Shown: positions 32,807 through 41,867 of the stretch, in pieces | Layout: each line of letters starts with the position of its first letter | Numbering within the stretch: the stretch's first letter is position 1 | NCBI RefSeq assembly: GCF_035917335.1 | Contig: NZ_CP109067.1 | Span: forward strand, 312,501 to 376,500 | Direction: 5' to 3' | From: Micromonospora sp. NBC_01813 | GTDB taxonomy: Bacteria > Actinomycetota > Actinomycetes > Mycobacteriales > Micromonosporaceae | DNA length: 64,000 nt | Notes under the pieces: model-generated | Told to the model about the DNA's origin: nothing | What the model saw: the letters and a program-made list of their open reading frames with translations, nothing else | Database searches by the model: none | Made by a program: the position numbers and the translations under genes

Positions 32807-33232
32807 ATGAAGACCGAGTGGCGGATCTTCGCCGTCGTCGCGGCGTTCCTGCTCGTCGTGTCCGGGGTCTACCCGGCCTGGACGTACGGGCAGATGGGGC
32901 ACGTCGAGTGGATCGGCAGCACGGCGCTGGTCCTGTCGTTCCTGCTCTGCACGATGTGCGGCGGCTTCTTCTGGTTCGTGTCGCGCCGCATCGACCTGCG
33001 CCCGGAGGACCGGGCGGACGCCGAGGTCGCCGACGGCGCCGGTGAGGTCGGCTTCTTCAGTCCGGGCAGCTACTGGCCGTTCGGCGTGGCGTTGGCCGCC
33101 ACGATCGCCGGTCTCGGCCTGGTGTTCTGGCAGTGGTGGCTGATCATCTTCGGGCTGGTGTCGGTGACGCTGGCAGCGGCCGGGCTGCTCTTCGAGTACT
33201 ACACCGGCACCCGGCGTACCGCGGAGCACTGA
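32807..33232 (+). CDS. ctaF: actinobacterial cytochrome c oxidase subunit IV
   Basis: A 141-residue protein with four transmembrane helices (about 8-27, 38-60, 90-108, 112-133). Typical stretches are MKTEWRIFAVVAAFLL, CTMCGGFFWFVSRRID and GFFSPGSYWPFGVALAA. CtaF stabilises the oxidase within the actinobacterial bcc-aa3 supercomplex. It directly follows ctaC with a GGGGCCTGGG ribosome region, forming a two-gene operon. The stop is 8 bases from the convergent small gene. Confidence 0.92.
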   Translation: MKTEWRIFAVVAAFLLVVSGVYPAWTYGQMGHVEWIGSTALVLSFLLCTMCGGFFWFVSRRIDLRPEDRADAEVADGAGEVGFFSPGSYWPFGVALAATIAGLGLVFWQWWLIIFGLVSVTLAAAGLLFEYYTGTRRTAEH

Positions 33233-33240
33233 GCCCGGCG

Positions 33241-33384
33241 TCACTCGCCACGGCGGCGGCGTAGCTTGGCGCCCCAGCCGGCGACGGCGACCAACGCCGT
33301 ACCGATGGCGAGGGAGAGCGCACCGAACAGGCCGATGACGGCGGCGGGTGCTCCGGTGACGGGAAGATCCTGGCTCGCGGACAT
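33241..33384 (-). CDS. 47-residue LPxTG-like mini membrane protein
   Basis: A tiny gene with ATG at 33384 preceded by a perfect AGGAGG seven bases away, and an in-frame stop five codons upstream, so no longer form is possible. The product has six residues, then LPVTG (7-11), one hydrophobic helix (about 12-38) and a basic tail LRRRRGE. That is exactly a sortase sorting signal without any secreted domain or signal peptide. It lies 54 bases downstream of a glycosyltransferase on the same strand, so the two are probably one operon. Whether a sortase cuts it is unknown; it may act as a membrane micropeptide partnering the glycosyltransferase. Confidence 0.75.
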   Translation of the reverse strand: MSASQDLPVTGAPAAVIGLFGALSLAIGTALVAVAGWGAKLRRRRGE

Positions 33385-33438
33385 TTCGTTGCCTCCTCAG
33401 GCGGTTGGTGCTGGCGGTGGTCCTGTTTGCCGTGCCGC

Positions 33439-34650
33439 TCAGGCGGTCGCGGTGGTGGGTGTCCCGATCCGCTGCGGCGAGGACCAGACGCAGCGGTCGA
33501 CGGTGGGCTGACGGATGGCCTTGACCGCCGCGTGGATGAACAGCACCCGGTAGATCAGGTCGGCGACCATGATCAGCGGTAGCAGTGCCAGCAGCTGCGG
33601 ACGCTTCAGTCGCCAGGCGGCGATCGCCACCCAGATGCCTTGGCCGCCGAGGAGCAGCGCCAGTCCGGTGCCCAGTCCCGGCCCGGCTGTGGCCAGCAGC
33701 CAGAGGGTGAGCGGGGCACCCAGCACGTACAGCGTCCAGTGCCCGATCAGCAGCACGTACGCGTAGTCGAAGCCGCTGATCTGCCGCCCGACCCGGTGGC
33801 CGATGATGCCCTGGAAGGTGCCCCAGAGCCAGCGGAGGTTCTGCTTGTACCAGTCCCGCAGCGTGGTCGGGTCCTGCAGCAGCGCGGTCGCCCGTGGTGC
33901 GTAGACCACCCGGCCGAGGCCCCGCCGGTGCGTCTCCAGCACCCAGTAGGTGTCGTCGACGATGTACGGCGGTTGCTGCGGTAGCAGCCGGTCGAGCAGT
34001 TCCACCCGGTAGAGCGAGTTCGACCCGGAGATGCAGTTCATCACGTTGAAGTGGCTCTGTACGCGACGTAGGAACAGTTGGTAGTTCCAGTAGCTGTAGG
34101 CCCGCTTCGCCAGCCACAGGTTCCACCGCCGCTCGCTGGGCCACCAGGTGACGTTGTGCCCGACGGAGATCGCCACCTGGTCGGTCATGACCGCGAGCGT
34201 TTCGGTGACGAAGTCCGGCGCGATGATCACGTCGTCGTCGAGGATCGCGACCGCCCGGAAAATCCGCCCGAGGTCGAAGTGGGCGTATCCGGCGTGCAGG
34301 GCGGCCGGTTTGCCGACGTTGGTCGTCAGGTCGAGCACGGTGGCTCCGGCGTCGGCCGCCTGTCGGGCGGTGCCGTCGGTGGAGGCGTCCGAGACGACGA
34401 AGACCGGTGCGCCGGTACGGCGGGCGGCGGCGACCACGGCGGCGATGGTGCCAGCGCCGTTGCGGCAGGCGATCAGGATGGCCACGTGGTCCGTTTTGAC
34501 CGGTCCGTACCTGGGGTGGTGGGTTGCGCGTCGGTGGTCGCGGCGGCGGATCCGCTCGGGGCGGAGGTAGCCGTAGCCGAAGGCGACCAGCATCGAGACG
34601 ACGAACAGGACGCTCAGGACGATCAGGGATGCGAGGAAGATCCGTAGCAT
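33439..34650 (-). CDS. membrane-bound family 2 glycosyltransferase
   Basis: A 403-residue processive-type GT2. One N-terminal helix (about 3-27) precedes a cytoplasmic GT-A domain: VAILIACRNGAGTIAAVV, FVVSDASTDGTA, the metal DxD in AILDDDVIIAPD, and the acceptor and processivity motifs VDDTYWVLE and QNLRW. Three to four C-terminal helices follow (about 285-380). The layout resembles cellulose/hyaluronan synthases and NodC-like enzymes. It should polymerise or transfer a sugar from a nucleotide donor at the membrane; the sugar is unknown. Neighbouring genes are respiratory, so it is an insertion into that block. Confidence 0.88.
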   Translation of the reverse strand: MLRIFLASLIVLSVLFVVSMLVAFGYGYLRPERIRRRDHRRATHHPRYGPVKTDHVAILIACRNGAGTIAAVVAAARRTGAPVFVVSDASTDGTARQAADAGATVLDLTTNVGKPAALHAGYAHFDLGRIFRAVAILDDDVIIAPDFVTETLAVMTDQVAISVGHNVTWWPSERRWNLWLAKRAYSYWNYQLFLRRVQSHFNVMNCISGSNSLYRVELLDRLLPQQPPYIVDDTYWVLETHRRGLGRVVYAPRATALLQDPTTLRDWYKQNLRWLWGTFQGIIGHRVGRQISGFDYAYVLLIGHWTLYVLGAPLTLWLLATAGPGLGTGLALLLGGQGIWVAIAAWRLKRPQLLALLPLIMVADLIYRVLFIHAAVKAIRQPTVDRCVWSSPQRIGTPTTATA

Positions 34651-34662
34651 CGGCTGGCCTCT

Positions 34663-34772
34663 GGGGGGAGGGGGCAGGGGGGTGCCGCACCCTTGCGACC
34701 AACGGCTACGCTACGTGACTGCTTCGGCGGATAAAAGGGGCAAAGCTGGGAATATAGTATGCGCAGCCTGTG
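34663..34772 (-). promoter_or_regulatory. G-tract and A/T-rich promoter region upstream of the glycosyltransferase
   Basis: The plus strand has G6-A-G5-CA-G6 at 34663-34682, that is, C-tracts in the leader 13-32 bases before the start codon. Further upstream an A/T-rich stretch (34730-34765) includes TACTAT/TATATT on the minus strand as a possible -10 box. Confidence 0.4.
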
Positions 34773-34806
34773 AGTTCGCACCACCGGTCACGGTGGTAGC
34801 CGACTG

Positions 34807-35874
34807 TCAGCCCGCTGCCTGAGCGACCTGCACCCAGCGGTCCAGCAAGGCGGCCGCCGCGCCGCTGTCGATCGCCTCGGCCACCCGGCCCAACTGGGCC
34901 CGGATCGCCGCCGCCGGGTCGTCGACCGACACCGAGCCGGTCTGCGCGCCGTGCGCCACCAGCGCGGCGGCGGCGTTGACCAGGACTGCGTCGCGCACCG
35001 GGCCGGGCTGACCGGCGAGCAGCCGCCGGGTGACGTCGGCGTTGAACGCGACGTCGCCGCCCCGCAGATCGCCCGGGGCGGACCGGGGGACACCCAGGTC
35101 GGCGGTGGCATCCACGACCAGCTCCCGGACCCCGTCGGCATGGGCGAACCACACCCGGGTCGGGGCGGCGGTGCTGAGCTCGTCCAGCCCGTCCTCACCC
35201 CGCATCACCAGCGCGGTGTCGCCCCGGCTGGCGAACACCTGCGCCATCACCGGGGCCATCCGGGTGTCGAAACAGCCGATCGCTCCGGCCCGGGGCCGGG
35301 CCGGATTGGTCAGCGGGCCGAGGAAGTTGAACACGGTGGGTACGCCGATCTCCCGCCGGGTCACGCCGGTGTGGCGCATCCCCGGGTGGAACCGGGCGGC
35401 GAAGCAGAACGCGATGCCGACCTCGGCGACGCATCGGGCCACCCCCTCGGGGCCCAGATCCAGCGGGATGCCGAAGTGCTCCAGCAGATCGGCGGCCCCA
35501 CACGACGACGAGGCGGCCCGGTTCCCGTGCTTGACCACCCGGGCACCGGCCGCCGCCACCACGATCGCCGCCATGGTGGAGATGTTGACCGTGTGTGCCC
35601 GGTCGCCGCCGGTGCCGACCACGTCCACCGCGTCGGCGCGCAGCGCGTCCGGCAGGCCGACCGGTACGGCGTTGGCGAGCATCGCCTCCACCAGGCCGAC
35701 CAGCTCCGCCGATGTCTCGCCCTTGGCGCGCAGCGCGATGGCGAACCCGGCGATCTGGGCGGGGGTGGCGGAGCCCGCCATGATCTCGCCCATCGCCCAA
35801 CTGGTGTCGGCGGTGGACAGCTGCTCGCCCGCGAGTAGCGCGCTGAGCAGGTTCGGCCAGGACCGTTCACCCAT
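34807..35874 (-). CDS. trpD: anthranilate phosphoribosyltransferase
   Basis: A 355-residue enzyme transferring phosphoribose from PRPP to anthranilate in tryptophan synthesis. The PRPP motif is [17 protein letters not shown], followed by [49 protein letters not shown] and the acidic motif [11 protein letters not shown]. It is isolated from other trp genes. The position next to ctaE-qcrCAB is, from memory, conserved in M. tuberculosis (Rv2192c). The upstream receiver-domain gene ends 69 bases before it on the same strand. Confidence 0.95.
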   Translation of the reverse strand: MGERSWPNLLSALLAGEQLSTADTSWAMGEIMAGSATPAQIAGFAIALRAKGETSAELVGLVEAMLANAVPVGLPDALRADAVDVVGTGGDRAHTVNISTMAAIVVAAAGARVVKHGNRAASSSCGAADLLEHFGIPLDLGPEGVARCVAEVGIAFCFAARFHPGMRHTGVTRREIGVPTVFNFLGPLTNPARPRAGAIGCFDTRMAPVMAQVFASRGDTALVMRGEDGLDELSTAAPTRVWFAHADGVRELVVDATADLGVPRSAPGDLRGGDVAFNADVTRRLLAGQPGPVRDAVLVNAAAALVAHGAQTGSVSVDDPAAAIRAQLGRVAEAIDSGAAAALLDRWVQVAQAAG

Positions 35875-35943
35875 GGGGGCCTCCCAGATGCGTGGGGGTG
35901 GGTGGTGCCGAGGGCGGTGCGGTGCCGCAGTGGTCGTGGATCG

Positions 35944-36351
35944 TCAGGCGGCGGGCAGCTTGCCGGCCCGGCCGCGGAGCATCCCGGCGACCGTCTGCCC
36001 GGTGGTCACCGGGTCGAGCGGGTGCATCAGGGTGGCGTCGACCTGTGCGAACGAGGCCAGCCAGCGGTCGGCGGCCCGGGCGATCACCACGCAGGTCGGC
36101 GGCGAGTCGTCGCGGTCGTCCTTGATCTGCCGGGCGATGCCGAGCCCGCCACCGGGGGTGGCCTCGCCGTCGAGCAGCATCAGGTCGACCTCGTACTCGT
36201 CGACCAGCCGGATGCACTCGGCGTAGTCGGCGGCGTCGAGGAACTCGACGGTCAGGTCGCTGGCGGGTCGGGTGCCGACGGCCAGCCGCATCCGGTCCCG
36301 CACCTGCGGGTCGTCGCTGTAGAGCAGGACGGTGTGCACACGCTCGGTCAT
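35944..36351 (-). CDS. stand-alone response-regulator receiver-like protein
   Basis: A 135-residue single-domain protein with a CheY-like fold: TVLLYSDDPQVRDRMRLAVG provides the acidic pair, DLMLLDGEATPGGGLGIARQ the phosphoacceptor Asp, and CVVIARAADRWL the fourth strand. The conserved Lys of strand 5 is not obvious (LMHPLDPVTT), so phosphorylation-dependent switching may be altered. No output domain or kinase partner is adjacent. The ATG at 36351 (MTERVHTVLLYSDD) is preferred over an upstream in-frame start. It is recurrent beside trpD in Micromonospora-type genomes as far as I recall. Confidence 0.75.
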   Translation of the reverse strand: MTERVHTVLLYSDDPQVRDRMRLAVGTRPASDLTVEFLDAADYAECIRLVDEYEVDLMLLDGEATPGGGLGIARQIKDDRDDSPPTCVVIARAADRWLASFAQVDATLMHPLDPVTTGQTVAGMLRGRAGKLPAA

Positions 36352-36446
36352 CTTCTCGCCTGACTCCCACCTCGTAGCTGCCGGCCGATCGTACCGCCCG
36401 GACCGACCGGCGGGCGGACCGGTCACCGCCCTGCGCGTCGCAGCGG

Positions 36447-37391
36447 TCAGTCAGCGGGGGCGGTGACTGACTTCTCGCGGGCCTCTTCGCGGGCTTCCTG
36501 GCGGGCTTCCTGGCGGGCCTCCTGGCGGTCGAGGTCCCGGTCGATACGCCGGGCCTCCCGCTCGGACTGCCGCATCCATTGCAGCACCAGTACGGCGAGC
36601 ATCGTGACGCTGACGAACTCGCCGCCGGCCCACAGGATGCCGCCGGCGACCTCCTGGTCGGCCCACGGGTCGACCCAGCTCAGGCCGAGCGAGGGGTACC
36701 AGTCGCCGCCGAACAGGGTGGTGCTCTGCATGACGGTCAGGCCGAGCACGGTGTGGAACGGCACGGAGAGCACCATCAGCAGCGCGCGGGCCGGGTACGG
36801 CCAGCGGCCGGGCAGCGGGTCGAGCCCGACCAGCGGCCAGAAGAACAGGCAGCCGGTCAGGATGAAGTGGGCGTGCACGACCTCGTGGGCGAGGGTGTTC
36901 TCCAGGGTCAGCCGGTACAGATCGGTGAAATACAACACAAACGGGTTGATAACAAAGAGGCCGAAGGCGACCAGCGGGAAGGTGATCACCCGCACGTACC
37001 GGCTGTGCAGGACGGCGAGCAGCCGGTGCCGGGGTGCCCCGGTCAGGGTGCGCAGGGCCAGCGTGACCGGCGCGCCGAGGGCGAGGAAGATCGGTGCGAT
37101 CATCGACAGGACCATGTGCTGGACCATGTGCACCGACAGCAACATGGTGTCGTACGCGTGCAGCCCACTGACCGTGACCGCGGCGATGCCGCCCAGCCCG
37201 GGGCCGATGAACAGCACGGTGCGCGAGACCGGCCACCGGTCGCCGCGCAGCCGCAGCCGGTGCACCCCGTACAGGTAGAGCCCGGCGACCACGACGAGCA
37301 CCAGCGCCAGCCAGTTGTCCAGGCTGATCTCGGTGAACAGCGCCGAGACGCTGAACGGCGGCGGGGCGGCGATCAGGTCGACATCAGCCAC
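36447..37391 (-). CDS. ctaG: CtaG-type cytochrome c oxidase assembly protein
   Basis: A 314-residue polytopic membrane protein of the caa3_CtaG family, with about seven helices. Conserved stretches are [20 protein letters not shown] with paired His, [36 protein letters not shown] and [21 protein letters not shown]. These proteins are implicated in copper handling and oxidase assembly. The C-terminus is highly charged with EAREEAR-type repeats. It lies back to back with ctaE, whose product belongs to the same oxidase, with a 108-base divergent promoter region. Confidence 0.9.
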   Translation of the reverse strand: MADVDLIAAPPPFSVSALFTEISLDNWLALVLVVVAGLYLYGVHRLRLRGDRWPVSRTVLFIGPGLGGIAAVTVSGLHAYDTMLLSVHMVQHMVLSMIAPIFLALGAPVTLALRTLTGAPRHRLLAVLHSRYVRVITFPLVAFGLFVINPFVLYFTDLYRLTLENTLAHEVVHAHFILTGCLFFWPLVGLDPLPGRWPYPARALLMVLSVPFHTVLGLTVMQSTTLFGGDWYPSLGLSWVDPWADQEVAGGILWAGGEFVSVTMLAVLVLQWMRQSEREARRIDRDLDRQEARQEARQEAREEAREKSVTAPAD

Positions 37392-37499
37392 GTCGTCGAG
37401 GCTAGGTCAGTGGGGCCGGTCGACGCGATCCGCCCCTCCGACGGGTCGGGTTTGCCACCCCGCCGCTCGTGGGCACTGACCGGCAGCAATAATGACCGC

Positions 37500-38099
37500 G
37501 TGACTGCGGCCCCAGCGATTGACAAGAGCCGGATCCACTCGCTGACCCGACCGAACATGGTCAGCGTCGGGACGATCGTGTGGCTCTCGAGCGAACTGAT
37601 GTTCTTCGCGGCACTGTTCGCGATGTACTTCTCCATCCGCGCGGCGGACTACAGCATGTGGGAGTTGCACACTCCACAGCTGAACATCCCGTACGCGACG
37701 GTGTTCACCACGATCCTGGTCGCCTCCTCGGTCACCTGTCAGATCGGGGTCTTCGCCGCTGAGCGGGGAGACGTACACGCGCTGCGGCGGTGGTTCACCA
37801 TCACCTTCGTGATGGGGCTGATCTTCCTGCTCGGGCAGCTCAACGAGTACCGGGAACTCGTCCACCACGGGATCAAGATCAACGCTGACGGGTACGGCTC
37901 GGTGTTCTACCTCACCACCGGCTTCCACGGGCTGCACGTTGCGGGCGGTCTGATCGCCTTCCTGATCTTCATGGTCCGCTCCACGATGGGCCGATTCACC
38001 CCGGCGCAGGCCACCTCCGCGATCGTCGTGTCCTACTACTGGCACTTCGTCGACGTGGTCTGGATCGGTCTCTACTTCATGATCTACTGGCTGCAATGA
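37500..38099 (+). CDS. ctaE: cytochrome c oxidase subunit III
   Basis: A 199-residue membrane protein with five helices. Hallmarks are [21 protein letters not shown], the conserved Glu in [24 protein letters not shown] and [20 protein letters not shown]. It stabilises the oxidase core. The GTG at 37500 gives the expected length ([19 protein letters not shown]). It is the first gene of the ctaE-qcrC-qcrA-qcrB operon that encodes the bcc complex physically joined to the aa3 oxidase in actinobacteria. Confidence 0.95.
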   Translation: MTAAPAIDKSRIHSLTRPNMVSVGTIVWLSSELMFFAALFAMYFSIRAADYSMWELHTPQLNIPYATVFTTILVASSVTCQIGVFAAERGDVHALRRWFTITFVMGLIFLLGQLNEYRELVHHGIKINADGYGSVFYLTTGFHGLHVAGGLIAFLIFMVRSTMGRFTPAQATSAIVVSYYWHFVDVVWIGLYFMIYWLQ

Positions 38100-38178
38100 T
38101 CATCGCGCGGTCACGCTCCGTGCTGCTGCCGTGTCGCATCCATCAGACAGCTCGCGAAACCGTTAAGGACTACAGGCC

Positions 38179-39039
38179 ATGACATCTGACACCCCCGCCG
38201 ACCGGCGAGCCGACCGCGGACGCGGTCTCCTCGCCCGGCTGCGCAGCGGGCGGGCCACGCCTCGCGGCCGGGGCCGCCGGCGGTTGGGCACCGCGGTCCG
38301 GTTGCTCGTCGCGCTGTTCCTGGCCGGCGGTGTGTACACCGTCTTCGCGCCGGGTCTGCAGGCGCAGGACACGCCGCAGCTGTCCCGGGCCGCCGAGGAC
38401 GGCCAGGCGCTGTTCGACCAGAGCTGCATCTCCTGCCACGGACGCAACGCCCAGGGTGTCGAAGGGCGCGGCCCGAGTCTGATCGGGGTCGGGTCGGCAT
38501 CGGTGGAGTTCCAGGTCGGCTCGGGCCGGATGCCGATGGCGCGCCAGGAGGCGCAGGCGGAGCGCAAGCCGGCGGTGTACACCGAGGAGGAGATCCGTCA
38601 GCTGGGCCAGTACATCCAGGAGCTGGGTGGCGGGCCGCAGTTGCCGGACGGCGAGATGCTGCGCAACGGTGGCGACATCGCCGTCGGTGGCCAGCTGTAC
38701 CGGATCAACTGCTCGTCGTGTCACGCGTTCAGCGGCGGCGGCGGTGCCCTGTCGTCGGGCAAGTTCGCGCCGAGCCTGGAGCCGTCGACCGACCGGCAGC
38801 TCTACGCGGCGATGCTGACCGGTCCGCAGAACATGCCGGTCTTCGGCGACAACCAACTCACCCCGGAGCAGAAGGCCGACATCATCGCCTTCGTGCAGGA
38901 GGGGCTGAAGACCGACGGAGATCCGGGCGGCCTGACCAACCTCGGCCGGTACGGTCCGGTCACCGAGGGCATCGCGATCTTCCTGGTCGGCATCACCGCG
39001 CTGGTCTTCGCCAGCCTGTGGATTGCGGGGAAGTCATGA
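38179..39039 (+). CDS. qcrC: diheme cytochrome c subunit of the bcc complex
   Basis: A 286-residue protein with an N-terminal helix (about 41-60) and two cytochrome c domains whose heme sites are CISCHG and CSSCHAF; distal Met ligands are probably in GRMPMA and NMPVF. A C-terminal helix (about 264-284) anchors it. In actinobacteria this diheme subunit replaces both cytochrome c1 and soluble cytochrome c and delivers electrons straight to CuA of CtaC. The ATG is 79 bases after ctaE. Its stop overlaps the qcrA start (ATGA). Confidence 0.95.
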   Translation: MTSDTPADRRADRGRGLLARLRSGRATPRGRGRRRLGTAVRLLVALFLAGGVYTVFAPGLQAQDTPQLSRAAEDGQALFDQSCISCHGRNAQGVEGRGPSLIGVGSASVEFQVGSGRMPMARQEAQAERKPAVYTEEEIRQLGQYIQELGGGPQLPDGEMLRNGGDIAVGGQLYRINCSSCHAFSGGGGALSSGKFAPSLEPSTDRQLYAAMLTGPQNMPVFGDNQLTPEQKADIIAFVQEGLKTDGDPGGLTNLGRYGPVTEGIAIFLVGITALVFASLWIAGKS

Positions 39040-40139
39040 GCACCGACCTCACCCCGACGCACCGTGGCCAGGCCGGGCCGGTGGACCTGAACGACCCGCA
39101 GCTGACCCAGTTCGACGTGCTCACTGAGGGCGCCCGCCGCGACGACATCGAGATCGTGCACTACGAGCCGCCGTTCCCGGTGCCCGGCACCAGGGCGGAG
39201 CGGCGGATCACCCGGTTCGTGGCCACGCTGTTCCTGCTCGCCGGGCTCGCCGCGACGGTGTTCCTGGTGGTCTACATCTGGTGGCCCTGGGAGTACGAGC
39301 TGGGTAACGGTGCGAGCAAGTTCTACACCCCGTTGCTGGGCATCACCCTCGGGGTGAGCCTGCTGGCGATCGGTGTCGGCATCCTGACCTGGGGCAAGAA
39401 GCTGCTGCCGCACGAGGTGGCGATCCAGGACCGGCACGACGGCGCCTCCAGCGCCGAGGACCGCAAGATCACCGGTGGGACGCTCGCGTACATGGCGGAC
39501 GAGCTGGGCGTGAAGCGCCGTCCGCTGCTCGGGGTCTCGCTGCTGGCCGGTCTGGCCCCGGTTGCCGCCGTCGCCGCCGCGCCGCTGATCGGCGGGATGA
39601 TCCGCGACCCGCACGAGAACAACCAGCTGGCCACCACCGGCTGGGCGCCGACCGAGACCGCCGGTGGTGCCACCCAGCTGATCCGGCTGACCCGGGAGGA
39701 CGGCTCGCCGATCCGCCCCGAGGACGTCAGCGCCGGCGGGCAGATGACCGTCTTCCCCGGCATCGCGGGCGGGCACACCAACCAGTACGCCGACTCCTCC
39801 GCGCTGCTGATCCACCTGCGAGTCGACGACGCCCAGCAGGCCCGGGACAACAACGAGGCCGTGGGCAAGTCCGACTACATGTGGGGCAGCTACATCGCGT
39901 ACTCGAAGATCTGCACCCACGCGGGCTGCCCGGCGAGCCTGTACGAGCAGCAGACCAACCGGTTGCTCTGCCCGTGCCACCAGTCGCAGTTCCTGATCAC
40001 CGACAACGCCAAGCCGATCTTCGGCCCGGCCAGCCGTCGGTTGCCGCAGTTGCCCATCTCCGTCGACGACGAGGGGTTCTTCGTCGCCACCTCGGACTAC
40101 ACCGAGATCGTCGGGCCCGACTTCTGGGAGCGGCCATGA
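39036..40139 (+). CDS. qcrA: Rieske iron-sulfur subunit of the bcc complex
   Basis: A 367-residue actinobacterial Rieske protein with three N-terminal helices (about 62-85, 101-120, 160-180), rather than the single anchor of other bacteria. A C-terminal [2Fe-2S] domain has ligand boxes CTHAGCPAS and CPCHQSQF. It carries electrons from quinol at the Qp site to QcrC. The start overlaps the qcrC stop in ATGA, and the stop overlaps qcrB likewise, so the three subunits are translationally coupled. Confidence 0.95.
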   Translation: MSTDLTPTHRGQAGPVDLNDPQLTQFDVLTEGARRDDIEIVHYEPPFPVPGTRAERRITRFVATLFLLAGLAATVFLVVYIWWPWEYELGNGASKFYTPLLGITLGVSLLAIGVGILTWGKKLLPHEVAIQDRHDGASSAEDRKITGGTLAYMADELGVKRRPLLGVSLLAGLAPVAAVAAAPLIGGMIRDPHENNQLATTGWAPTETAGGATQLIRLTREDGSPIRPEDVSAGGQMTVFPGIAGGHTNQYADSSALLIHLRVDDAQQARDNNEAVGKSDYMWGSYIAYSKICTHAGCPASLYEQQTNRLLCPCHQSQFLITDNAKPIFGPASRRLPQLPISVDDEGFFVATSDYTEIVGPDFWERP

Positions 40140-41782
40140 AACGCCGTAAGTTCGATGCCCGGGCCCTGCCCGGCAAGGCCGCCGGGCAGATCGACGACCG
40201 GTTCCAGGTGGCCACTCCGCTGCGGAAGCTGCTGAACAAGGTCTTCCCGGACCACTGGTCGTTCCTGCTCGGCGAGATCGCGCTGTTCTCGTTCGTGGTG
40301 GTGCTGCTGACCGGTGTCTACCTGACCTTCTTCTACGACCCCTCCCTGGAGGAGGTCACCTACGACGGCAGCTACGCGCCACTGCGCGGCGTGCACATGA
40401 CGGCGGCGTACGCCTCGACGTTGGACATCTCGTTCGACGTGCGTGGCGGGCTCATCATGCGGCAGATGCACCACTGGGGTGCGCTGCTGTTCATGGCCTC
40501 GATCGTGGTGCACATGCTGCGGGTGTTCTTCACCGGCGCGTTCCGTAAGCCGCGTGAGGCCAACTGGATCATCGGTTCGCTGCTGTTCTGGGTCGGCTTC
40601 CTGGCCGGATTCACCGGTTACTCGCTGCCCGACGACGGTCTGTCCGGCACCGGCCTGCGGATCGCCTCGGCGATCATGCTCTCCATCCCGGTGATCGGCT
40701 CCTGGGTGACGTCGTCGATCTTCGGCGGCGAGTTCCCCGGGACCGTCATCATGGGCCGGTTCTACATCGCCCACGTGCTGCTCATCCCCGGCTTGCTGGT
40801 GGCGCTGATCAGCGTGCACCTCGGGCTGGTCTTCAAGCAGAAGCACACCCAGTGGGCCGGTCCGGGGCGGACCAACGACAACGTCGTGGGCGAGCGGATG
40901 TTCCCCCGCTACGCGATCAAGCAGGGCGGCTTCTTCATGATCGTCTTCGGGGTCATCGCCCTGATGGCGGGAATCTTCCAGATCAACCCGGTCTGGCTGT
41001 TCGGCCCGTACGAGGCGGCGGTCGTCTCCGCGGCCAGCCAACCCGACTGGTACGTGATGTTCCTGGACGGCTCCACCCGGTTGATGCCGGCCTGGGAGCT
41101 GAACATCCCGATCGGCGACGGGTACGTGATCCCACCGCTGTTCTGGCCGACCGTGGTGCTCCCCGGCATTCTGGTGATGCTCTCGCTGGCGTATCCGTTC
41201 CTCGAGGCCCGCTACAACAAGGACACGGCGAGCCACAACCTGCTGCAGCGGCCCCGCGACGTCCCGGCCCGTACCGCCGTCGGCGCGATGGCCATCACCT
41301 TCTTCATCGTCCTGACGATCTCCGGCGGCAACGACGTGTTCGCCGACAAGTTCTACGTCAGCCTGAACGCGATGACCTGGGTCGGCCGCATCGGACTGAT
41401 CCTGTTGCCGCCGCTGGCCTACTACGTCACGTACCGGATCTGCCTCGGGCTGCAGCAGCACGACCGGGAGGTGCTGGCGCACGGCGTCGAGACCGGCATC
41501 ATCCGTCGACTGCCCGACGGCCGCTTCGTCGAGGTGCACCAGCCGCTCGGCCCGACCGACGAGCACGGTCACGGCAAACTGGAGTACGTCGGCTGGGTGG
41601 TGCCGAAGAAGATGAACCGACTCGGCGCGTTGGGTCCTGCGGTCAAGGGCTTCTTCTTCCCCCTCGAGAAGCCGGTGCAGGCGGCACCGCCGCCGCACGT
41701 GCCGCTCGACCCGGCTGAGGAGCCGCCAGCCGCCACGACACCGTCGGCGAACCGGGAGGAGATCAGCAGCGGCAGCCGCTGA
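40136..41782 (+). CDS. qcrB: cytochrome b subunit of the bcc complex
   Basis: A 548-residue eight- to nine-helix membrane protein. The heme-ligand His pairs lie in [21 protein letters not shown] (written in two helix turns) and [19 protein letters not shown]. The Qp loop has PDWY ([11 protein letters not shown]) instead of the common PEWY. A long C-terminal extension (about 430-548) ends in a Pro-rich tail, typical of actinobacteria. It accepts electrons from menaquinol. The start overlaps qcrA. A perfect hairpin 20 bases after the stop closes the operon. Confidence 0.95.
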   Translation: MKRRKFDARALPGKAAGQIDDRFQVATPLRKLLNKVFPDHWSFLLGEIALFSFVVVLLTGVYLTFFYDPSLEEVTYDGSYAPLRGVHMTAAYASTLDISFDVRGGLIMRQMHHWGALLFMASIVVHMLRVFFTGAFRKPREANWIIGSLLFWVGFLAGFTGYSLPDDGLSGTGLRIASAIMLSIPVIGSWVTSSIFGGEFPGTVIMGRFYIAHVLLIPGLLVALISVHLGLVFKQKHTQWAGPGRTNDNVVGERMFPRYAIKQGGFFMIVFGVIALMAGIFQINPVWLFGPYEAAVVSAASQPDWYVMFLDGSTRLMPAWELNIPIGDGYVIPPLFWPTVVLPGILVMLSLAYPFLEARYNKDTASHNLLQRPRDVPARTAVGAMAITFFIVLTISGGNDVFADKFYVSLNAMTWVGRIGLILLPPLAYYVTYRICLGLQQHDREVLAHGVETGIIRRLPDGRFVEVHQPLGPTDEHGHGKLEYVGWVVPKKMNRLGALGPAVKGFFFPLEKPVQAAPPPHVPLDPAEEPPAATTPSANREEISSGSR

Positions 41783-41802
41783 TCTGATAGCCGACGACCA
41801 GC

Positions 41803-41842
41803 AACGACAGCGCCCGCCGGTGGACCGGCGGGCGCTGTCGTT
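41803..41842. terminator. perfect 18-bp hairpin after the ctaE-qcrCAB operon
   Basis: Arms 41803-41820 and 41825-41842 are exact reverse complements with a TGGA loop. It lies between convergent qcrB and the hydrolase and can act in both directions. Confidence 0.85.
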
Positions 41843-41867
41843 CATCCGTACCGTGATGGCCGCGTCG

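Noticed and set aside
32675-34702. 675-residue minus-strand frame
   Set aside because: It spans ctaF and the glycosyltransferase in shifted frames with Arg/Pro-rich translation; both real genes have strong motifs.
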